DNA of 21,808 nucleotides. Origin: Cyclostephanos tholiformis. Lineage: Eukaryota > Bacillariophyta > Thalassiosirophyceae > Thalassiosirales > Thalassiosiraceae. The position numbers and the translations under genes were made by a program. The notes below the pieces were generated by a model. The model did no database searches. It was not told the DNA's origin and saw only the letters and a list, made by a program, of their open reading frames with translations. Positions 1 through 8,100 of the stretch are shown here, one piece after another. The stretch spans positions 1 to 21,808 of the forward strand of contig JALLPB010000144.1 of the NCBI GenBank assembly GCA_036939975.1, in the 5' to 3' direction. Every line of letters starts with the position of its first letter. The first letter of the stretch is position 1.

Positions 1-443
1 GGTCAAGGTCAAGGTCCCAAATGAGGTTGAGCATGCCATCATTGTTGGGCAGGGGGGGGATGATGTTGCCATTGATGGGGAGGTGGTTGCCGTTTCACCA
101 AGCAACATAACAATCAACTGATAGTCGGCATTAGTGGTGGGGGGGGGGGTGTAGGGGAGTGCACATGATCATGGCAGAACAGGTTGGGGAGGCATTTAGG
201 CATTGTTTTGTTGTTTGTCATTGCCTTAAACTGCCACAAAACAACTAAAAAATACCCAACAATCGAGTAAAAACATGCTGGCAAGAAGGATGAGGATGAG
301 GGATGTTGCAGGACAAGCAATGGGGGGGGGGGGCACAGGGGGATCATGAGTTGATAGATTTTGAGGCAATTGAGTTGGGATTATGGTATAAAATTAAATT
401 AAACAGATGAGTTTATTACTTTTTTTACTCGGTTGGTTTAGTA
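1..443. other. Gene-free AT-rich flank with G-runs
   Basis: I see no gene here. The stretch opens with GGTCAA-type hexamers in tandem (positions 1-16) and contains long G homopolymers near 50-59, 137-149 and 321-331. Such runs are hard to sequence, so their exact lengths are uncertain. Short open frames exist, but they consist of proline-rich translations of the homopolymers on the reverse strand and do not resemble a protein family. Confidence 0.6.
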
Positions 444-579
444 CATAATTAAAAAATCCTTCGATGGCACCATAGAACACCCCATCACGAAGATTGTACC
501 ATGAGGGGCTTGCCTCATTGCAATAGCAGTGCCACTAGGCACAGCAAATGGCTCTACCATGGTGGTGTTCTTTTTTAGT
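444..579 (-). repeat. Inverted repeat arm 1 (relic coding-like segment)
   Basis: Read on the minus strand, this arm matches positions 2538-2671 on the plus strand. About 33 bp at the start of the arm (CTAAAAAAGAACACCACCAT onward) is almost identical. The match decays in the middle and recovers at the GAAGGATTTTTTAA block near the end. In one frame the arm reads LKKNTTMVEPFA and stays open for about 50 codons. The same frame extends upstream to about position 680, interrupted by one TAG. This looks like the decayed end of a mobile element or of a duplicated gene. I do not recognise the peptide. Confidence 0.6.
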
Positions 580-1147
580 AGGTCAAAGTTGAACTCCTAT
601 GTAGAACATACTGAATTCTTACCTAGAAAATTTGTTCCTACCATTTTTAGGTTCACCGCCCTGACCATTCCTCCTCCACAACCCTAACGGCCCACATAGA
701 GATGGCATTATGCCCCAAAACTTAACCAGCGCCCATGCATTTCATGTCCCACGAAACTACAAACCATAGCAAACGGCCTTTCAAACACTAGACAGATGGG
801 ACATTTGTTAGTAGGAAGAACCATAAAGCATTGGAATAAAGTTTTCAAACTTATCATATTTCTTTCACATTTGCAAATAAACATTCTTTTATAATGCAAA
901 TGTCCATATACATTTTCTCTGGCTTGTACAGATATGGCTCAAAATAGCATGTAAAATGGGTAAATTTGTTAGAACGAAACATTTCAATGTTTGGTGCACA
1001 ATGTTTGGTGCACCCAACAGGTGGGTTCTGGTCAATTTTTTCTTGCAAAACTTTCAGGATATCATATTGAAACATAATAGAGCAGTTTAAAACACTCAGA
1101 AGGGGTGTGGGGGCTATTTGAAAAATCACTTTTTTTTCCACTGGACC

Positions 1148-1440
1148 GGTGCACCCATATGCCCATCTACAGCATATGAAGGTGCTCAAACACTCTATAT
1201 ACATATAATATGGATGTGGGATGCAGTCTACAAGGGTTGACTGCCTTAACAACAACACCACAATGTAATTTTGTCCAATAGTTGGCCCCCACCTTCAATT
1301 GTGTATATAGTAAATGTAAGTAGGGTGCACCCATATGCCTATCCACATCATATGAAGGTGCCCAAACACTTTCCATACATCTAATATGGATGTGGGATGA
1401 AGTCAGCAGTGGTCTACTGCCTCACAATGTCACCACACTA
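1148..1440 (-). repeat. Two diverged repeat units in reverse orientation
   Basis: Two tandem units start at 1148 and 1324, a period of 176 bp. Both begin GGTGCACCCATATGCC and share the CATATGAAGGTGC and AATATGGATGTGGGATG blocks. Their reverse complement aligns with the plus-strand units at 1494-2060, for example through CATATGCTGT followed by GATGGGCATATGG and through the AAGGCNNNCNACCC block. They are therefore inverted members of the same family. Identity is moderate with several substitutions, so the array is old. Confidence 0.7.
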
Positions 1441-1493
1441 TACTATCATTTCATAGCCACATTGACCCCAAATTACTAAAATGTGGGCTAAAT

Positions 1494-2060
1494 CCTGGGG
1501 CTGGGGCATAGATTGGCACAAAATCATGCCATTGCACATTGGTTGAGGCTCCAGACCCACAAAGAACTCTTCCAACATTCATTCAATGCAAGTTAAATGT
1601 GTTTGACATTATTCATATGCTGTGGAAGGGTATATGGATCCATCACCACAATGTGCCTGAATGCTAAATTCGGTTGATATCCTGGGGACAATGATTGGCA
1701 CAAAATCATGCCATTGTACAGTGATTAAGGCTCCAGACCCACAATGAACACTTCCCATATGCATTCAAAGCATGTCAAATATGTTTGACATCATTACTAT
1801 GCAGTGGATGGGCATATGGATCCATCTCCATGGCATTGCCACAACAGTTGTTGGGCCTGAATTATGATTTTTGTTCAAATCCTGGGGCAATGATTGGTGC
1901 AAAATTATGCAAATATAGCACAGTGATTGAGGCTCCAGACCCTCAGTTGTAACTTACTACCACATACATTTAAAGCACATCAAATGTATTTGACATCTTT
2001 TTTATATGCAGTGGATGGGCATATGGATACATCACCACTTGCCACTTGATGATCATGGCG
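1494..2060 (+). repeat. Three tandem copies of a 187-200 bp unit
   Basis: Units begin at CCTGGGG at 1494, 1681 and 1881. Each contains ATTGG(C/T)(A/G)CAAAAT(C/T)ATG, then GAGGCTCCAGACCC, then a TTTGACAT block, then GGGCATATGGATCCATC or a close variant. The periods are 187 and 200 bp. The third copy ends near 2060. No copy holds a convincing open frame. The family could be a satellite or the internal part of a fold-back element. The conserved GAGGCTCCAGACCC core is not a good match to a tRNA B box. Confidence 0.8.
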
Positions 2061-2106
2061 CACGCTGCATAGGGAGGGCAAAAAAGCAAAACTAAAAACT
2101 AGGTAT

Positions 2107-2194
2107 TAATCATGATCAGTAACAATATTTTCTGCCATGCCAGATGCAGTCTCCCTTCAGCTGATTGGGTTTAGCACACTATTGATCATGATTA
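2107..2194. repeat. Short inverted repeat (hairpin-forming)
   Basis: TAATCATGATCAGTAA at 2107-2122 is nearly the reverse complement of CTATTGATCATGATTA at 2179-2194 (14 of 16 positions pair), with a 56-bp loop. Each arm also contains the palindrome TGATCA. I assign no function to it. Confidence 0.5.
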
Positions 2195-2537
2195 TCTTTT
2201 ACTCACACTGGGATTTGTCCATTAACATGCCTAAAATAATAGGCAACCCTCCTTTTCTTGCCAATGTACCATGGACATTCAGACTAGACTGGTTTTCATC
2301 CAGTGTGGTCACAAATGGTGCAAAAAATCCCTCTCTGGTATTAATCCTACAGGTCCATAAAGTAATATTGATTCTGGTGCAAATTTTGAGTCTTTGGGCA
2401 AGACAGTTCTTTACAATATGTCTAACTAAATGTCTAAAGTAAATTATAATTTACAATAACACAAAAAACAAATACCTACCTATCGTTAGCTTCCTACATA
2501 CAAATATATATGCTTAGAGATCCCCAGGATCACCCAG

Positions 2538-2671
2538 CTAAAAAAGAACACCACCATGGTGGAGCCATTTGCCAAGTCTATCAATGAATATTGCAAACAA
2601 AGCAAAATCCCCGTGGTAACACCTCTATGATGGGGTGGTCCATGATGTTGCTGAAGGATTTTTTAAATATG
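2538..2671 (+). repeat. Inverted repeat arm 2
   Basis: This is the plus-strand partner of the arm at 444-579. It starts CTAAAAAAGAACACCACCAT and ends in GAAGGATTTTTTAAATATG. Its first frame also reads LKKNTTMVEPFA but then diverges and stops after about 30 codons. The similarity resumes in another frame, so any former gene here is broken. Together the two arms bound about 2.2 kb that contains the fold-back repeat family. Confidence 0.6.
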
Positions 2672-3284
2672 CGAATTGACAGAGAAAAATTCAATATTTA
2701 ACTGATCAATTTTATTTACTTTTTTACACCACCCCAGCTTGATCGCCCCCAAAACAATATCAGCCATCATCAAGAGGGAAAGTTGGGCATTTTTTATACA
2801 CTTGTGTCTAAGCTCTTAAGTAAGATACAGTTAGAAAAATTAGTATGTACAGAAATTGAACACCTTAAAAAATAATTTTTGCAACAGCTATGTAGAAAGT
2901 GTCCATCCAGGATGAAAATGAGTCACTAGAATTGAGCCACTACTAGTAGAGACCAATTATTTTGCCTATACCTGGGCCAGCCTTGGCAGAGAGATAATGG
3001 CTGAGCCCCTCAAGTGTGAGGTTGATAGGATCCTTCAATTGGGGGCAGTGTGCATTTAATATCCTTGTTATTGTCTTGTAACAAATTCTTTTCTGCTGAT
3101 ACACTGCAACAGGCACCAAGACCAAGACTATCAAATATTGAACCACTGTATTTTGTCATGATGAAAACCTGTGATCCCTGGCTTAATTGATAGAATAAGG
3201 GCCTTTTAGTGTTGATTGGGCATTTAAGGGTTGCAGGCTTCCAAGAAATAAACTCATAGTGACAATCATGAGGGAGGCCATCAT
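2672..3284. other. No gene recognised
   Basis: This is an AT-rich spacer. A minus-strand open frame of 138 codons ends at 3010 and runs in from 3426. It begins with TTG, has no family resemblance that I can name, and is discussed with the compound inverted repeat next to it. I see no other structure in this stretch. Confidence 0.5.
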
Positions 3285-3530
3285 TATCCTTTTTTATTGG
3301 AGTAAAAAAGGAAATATTGGGTGAATTGCATGTGATAAAAGAAAAGGCTGTTTTGTCCCAAGATACAACTCCTTGTAAAATTTCAATTTCATATGCATTA
3401 TTATTTAAGTATGATCCCCACAACAATACTCTTCACAATTCACCAAATGGGAATGATAAAATAGTTTTTACTCCTCACATAGGTAATACTGCATATGAAA
3501 TTGAAATTTTACAAGAATACACAGCCTTTT
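3285..3530. repeat. Compound inverted repeat with duplicated peptide blocks
   Basis: A perfect 26-bp inverted repeat lies at 3372-3397 and 3490-3515. It extends outward to a shared AAAGGCTGT block near 3344 and 3525. A second, weaker pair links about 3285-3343 with 3425-3480. Translated outward on each strand, both sides give AYEIEILQ, with NSPN and FTP blocks nearby. On the minus strand AYEIEILQ comes before NSPN; on the plus strand it comes after. This fits an ancestral tandem protein repeat duplicated head to head. The minus frame (3426 to 3010) is open for 138 codons and the plus frame (to 3532) for about 70. Neither starts with a supported ATG. I would treat it as a relic and do not recognise the family. 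Confidence 0.55.
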
Positions 3531-4166
3531 GAGCCCACCCGATGTATCACTTCTTTATTTTTTAGCTAGTAATAGTCGAGCTGTAACACGATCCCACTTC
3601 CATTTCAAAATGTTACATGAGGACTATAGTGGGGATTGGGCATCTTTTGCTGGTTTTCATTCCCCATGTAGTCATTAACATTACATGCACATGGGATAGG
3701 ATTTTCCATGAGAGGAGGAGGGGACAATCCCGGTGGCCTCCAACACTATGAAAGGACAAATATTCCATGCAAGCAAGGAAGTATCAATCACCCTAAAGTC
3801 AAAATGATCTTTACAACAACACAAAACTAAAAATAAGACAGAAACAATCACACTGTAGCTAGTACTTGTAATTTATAAATGTGAATGATTAACTGTTTAT
3901 GCCACTTCTGCCTTTGAAAGCCCAATTATTTAAAAAATCACATGCCATAGACAACAATGTTCTCAAAGTCTCACATAATAGGCCAAATTGAACCAAATTG
4001 CATCACACATTGCAAGCCAATAGTGTGTCGAGGTCGAGGCTGATGTAAGGGGGTGGTCATCCGACAATGGAAATAGGGGAAAAGGGGATGATTGTGCCAT
4101 CGGAGTGGTAGGGGAGGGTTCACGTGAGATCATCCAAACAGACAGCCTTTTGAGGCCAAAATTCAC
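3531..4166. other. No gene recognised
   Basis: This is AT-rich non-coding sequence with only short, composition-driven open frames. No repeat unit, RNA gene or conserved peptide was recognised. Confidence 0.5.
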
Positions 4167-4338
4167 ATAGAATCTGGTTCAGTTGCTACAAAGTTGGGCT
4201 CATAGGGCTGTCCATAATCTTAGTGAGAAAAAAAGAAAAAATCATTTATTCCATATAGAACCTGGTTCAGTTGCTATAAAGTTGGGCTCATGAGGCTGTC
4301 CACAATCTTAGTGAGAAAAAAAGAAAAAATCATTTATT
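4167..4338 (+). repeat. 88-bp tandem duplication, two copies
   Basis: Copy 1 spans 4167-4254 and copy 2 spans 4255-4338, a period of 88 bp. Both read ATAGAA(T/C)CTGGTTCAGTTG and then GTTGGGCTCAT, and end in the same AGTGAGAAAAAAAGAAAAAA tract followed by ATCATTTATT. Only a handful of substitutions separate them, so this duplication is much younger than the array at 1148-2060. Confidence 0.9.
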
Positions 4339-5144
4339 TCACAATCCCTTTCCTGGGGAATCCAACCACATCCCTAATTAAAATTTCAATATTGTCACAT
4401 GTGGAATATAGTAATTTAGCATTAGTTTCGAAGGAAAAGCAAACAGATAGATTATGATCGCCAGATTTCAATCCACACTAAAAAAATCTGGGCAAAAAAG
4501 AGCATGAATAAATGTGGGGTCCCACAAGGGGAGTCAAACATTCGATCAATCGTTTTCACGAAATCTCAGCCTAGCTTTTTAGTTTGCAATTAGCAACACG
4601 TAGAATCGGTAGAACCTCATTCTCTTACGTACTGTCTCTGTGCAAGAATACGAATATTTGTAAAAAAGAAATATATAAAGTTGTTTTTTTCACAAGTAGA
4701 GGAATCAGCATAGGTAATCTGCAACCGACCCTTCACGCAAGTCTTAACCCTCACAGCCATGGAAATATTATTATTCGAATGCGTTGTTGGCATCAATTGT
4801 TCTGTTCCCAGTAGACGCCATAACGTCGCCCAGGCGGCGAGCAAACACCAAAAAAGGAGGGTATCGTGGTAGTAGATGTTCAAATCATCATCATGGACGA
4901 GGTTATGGCATTGACTGCCTTCTTCTTGACAAAGAGGGTGAAATAGTGATCGCTGAAGAAGCGAAGATAGATGATAGAAGATAGAGAGGTGAGTTCTATT
5001 CCCGCAGCTGCTTATTGATTCTGACCGTTCACATTTCTAACGGCACGACTTCTGGTGGTGATTCAACAGATTCAATCCAAGTCTCCTACTACTATCCTGT
5101 AGAGAGAGAGAGATTGCCAGTCGCTCTGTGGCGCGAATAATATA
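4339..5144 (+). promoter_or_regulatory. 5' flank and probable leader of VIP1, possible 5' UTR intron
   Basis: AT-rich sequence gives way to more GC-rich sequence after about 4800. A plausible intron lies at 4989-5069: donor GTGAGT, a CTAAC branch-like site at 5037-5041, and acceptor CAACAG. Its 81 bp matches the coding introns of the neighbouring gene. A (GA)n tract occupies 5101-5112. An in-frame TAG at 5100-5102 closes the frame upstream of the ATG at 5145, which supports that start. The 66-codon frame ending at 4984 is not convincing as a gene. No clear TATA box is visible. Confidence 0.35.
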
Positions 5145-8100
5145 ATGACTTCCGTCCCTTCTCGAGCTCAGCAGATCTCGTCATCAAGCGACAATAATAT
5201 AGACAGTCGCATCAATGACAACGACAACGACGTCGACGTCGATTACAACGACGATGACGAGGCCGCGGCCGATGACGACGCGAACAATTGCTCCGTGTCC
5301 TCCGCTGGGACGGACCGCGCGTCGAATCATCAGTTCCCCATAAATAAGAAGAAGAAGAAGAAGAAGAAGAAGAAAGAGAGCAAGAGGGGGGGGGATCAGA
5401 TGGATCAGGCGCAGACGATACAACAACAACAACAACAACATTGGCCCCCGGCAAGTAGTACTACGAATCCAAGGAGGGGCCAACGAGAGAAGGATCATCA
5501 TCACGGCAGCTGCGATGACGCCCCGATCTCGGTGTCACCGATTCCCTCCATGGTCATGACCGCGGGAGGGGATAGTCCCGACGTTCGACCGTTAGATGAT
5601 CCCACGACGCTCCAGATCGGTTGTGAAGGGGACGCCGGCCACGTCGTTGAGCTGACGGCGGAGGCCCTGGCAAGGCAGGATAGCATCGCCAGCGGCACCT
5701 CCGAAGGGGGCGGCAGCGATTTCATCGGCGTCGTCGATGGGGGGGTCGAGGACGTCTCCTCGCTCGACGAGGGCTCCCTCCATTTGCCGGTTGAGGACGA
5801 GGAGGACAATCGACGCGTCGCCCCGAGGGAGGATCAACGCGCCCTCTCGATCTATATCGCCTCGGACAACGGCGGCAACGAGGAGGCGGCGGAACAACAG
5901 CAACCACATCAAGCGTCTGCCGCCGCCTCTTCGCCGGTCCCACTTTCGTACCCGTTGGTGACGCGTCTCTCGGAGATGGCCCTGAGCGTTCACAGCGGCC
6001 GTGGCCACGACGACGACTACAATCCCGCCGCGGAGGGAACGACGACGACGACGACGACGACGACGATAACCACAACAACTACGATGCCAACACCCGGGGT
6101 GAAAAATATCGCCTACACGGAAGCGACCGTCACGAACTGTGTCGACGATGACGGACCAAGGCCATCGTCGTTACCGTTCTCGAAAATGGAATTCTCCGCC
6201 CACGCCCATCCCCTTACATCTTCGTCGTCGTTTCTTACATCTTCGTCGTTGTTTCCCTCGAAGACCCTGCTCCCGCCGCCCCCCCCCTCTCCCGCAGGCA
6301 AGGGGGATGGCGTCGTCGATCATCGGAGGATCTTCCCCCCCTCGCCTTCGAAATCACCTCCCCCGAAATCGCCCCCGCCCTCCGCCCTATTCCGGTGTGT
6401 GTCGGACGCGAATAGCAGCAACGGCTCGAACGGTGGTGGCAATAATAATATCAGCGGCTACCACCCCAAACTATTCGCTTATTCCCCCTTCAAGCCCAGG
6501 GTCGTGGGAGGGGGAGTAGGGGGAAGCTTGTGGGCGGCGGACACCTCGTGCCCCCGGGAGGGGGAGCCGAAGTGCAATGACAATAATGCCGGATCGGGAT
6601 CGCTCACACGACAGTCGAGCAACAACAGCTCCTCCTCCATGGGCGCGAACAGCAACAACAACAACGTCGGCGGCGGCGCGACTCGCATACGCCTAGGCAT
6701 ATGTGCCATGGACAAGAAGGCCAGGTCCAAGCCGATGAACGAGATACTAAAACGTCTCGACCCGACTGCGTTTGAGCCTATATTTTTCGGCGACTACGTG
6801 ATACTGAACGAGCCTGTTGATTCCTGGCCCATATGCGACGTCCTTATCGCATTCTACAGCAACGGATGTAAGAGTTTTTCTGATGTTCGCGATGCTCATT
6901 TTTGTATTATTTCTTTTACATCATTTGAATGCACGCCATTTCGACTATCTCGTCGCGTGCAGACCCGTTGGAGAAGGCGGAGTCGTACGTCGCACTCCGC
7001 AGGCCGTACCTGCTAAACGACCTCAGGATGCAGCGCACGCTAATGGATCGACGGAGGGTTTATGATCTGCTCGAAGAAAGCGGGATCGACGTCCCGCGTC
7101 ACATTTTTGTAAGCAGGGATGGATACGTATCCACTGGAACCGGCGACGGCAATAGGCGCGACCGTCACGGCGGTGGCGGCGATGCGGACGGCCAAAATGG
7201 GAGTGGCATCGCTGCCTGTGCGCGATCGTCGTCGTTCGTTGCAAACGACGATGAGCCGGAAGTCGACGAGCACGACGATCACATAGAGGTGAACGGCGTG
7301 ATAATCAACAAGCCGTTCGTGGAGAAGCCGGTGGATGCCGACGATCACAACATAGCAATATACTACCCGAGCTCGGCGGGGGGTGGGTGCAAGAAGCTTT
7401 TCCGGAAGGTGGGGGACAGATCCTCCGAGTTTTACCCAGAGATTAACGAGATACGGAGGGATGGTAGTTACATCTACGAGACCTTCATGGAGACGCAGGG
7501 CACGGACGTAAAGGTGAGGCGTAATTCTTCTACTGGAGGCATGAATCATCAGCTGGATGGATCTGTGGGTCTGTTGTTGTCTCACATTTAACCAGACGAG
7601 TTGACGACCCCGTCTTTTGTCAAGCGGCGAGCACCGTCCGAAAGGATTTAGAATTCGACTCTTTGGAACATCATGCTAAGTTATTTCACGATATTTCGAT
7701 TTGCCTCCAATGTTTTTGGCCAACCATGATCCGAACGATGGGATTTGTGGACTATGTTGTTATTCTCTGGAATATTCTCAACCTTCACATTATCATAGAC
7801 TGCCCAAGCTGCGGCATTTTTCATCGACTAATTTCTCTATTTCTCTCCCAATATTTCGCGATTTACATCAGATGTACACCGTTGGACCTGATTATGGTCA
7901 CGCTGAGGCGCGAAAATCGCCAGCCGTGGATGGTAAGGTGGAGAGGAATATCGATGGAAAAGAGGTACGGTTTCCGGTCATTTTAACTTTGAGGGAGAAG
8001 GAAATCGCAAGGAGGTGAGGAGGGAGACGTGTGGTATGATGCATTATCTAGCCCCCCCACGCCGACGCGCCTCCTCATGATTTTTGTCTCATTCATCGTG

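Noticed and set aside
1536..1560. Possible tRNA-derived SINE promoter around GGTTGAGGCTCC in the repeat units
   Set aside because: It resembles a B box only loosely, the C at the key position is missing, and no A box at a suitable distance was found in all copies.
1148..2060. CRISPR-like array
   Set aside because: The repeats are long, diverged, partly inverted and lack short unique spacers; the window is clearly eukaryotic.
2137..2442. 101-codon plus-strand frame in the AT-rich region
   Set aside because: It is short, hydrophobic as expected from T-rich DNA, has no family match I can name and lies next to decayed repeats. It could be a relic but is not supportable as a gene.
4784..4984. 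66-codon frame just upstream of VIP1, considered as an upstream exon or a small gene
   Set aside because: It starts at a non-ATG codon, ends in TAG before the candidate leader intron, and cannot be joined in frame to the VIP1 start because of the TAG at 5100-5102.
5184..6078. Several overlapping minus-strand frames rich in Leu, Ser or Arg
   Set aside because: They are shadows of the triplet repeats and GC-rich low-complexity coding of VIP1 exon 1.
7040..7585. Minus-strand open frame of 181 codons opposite VIP1 exon 2
   Set aside because: It is antisense to conserved kinase sequence and the absence of stops is explained by codon bias of the real gene. No recognisable domain.
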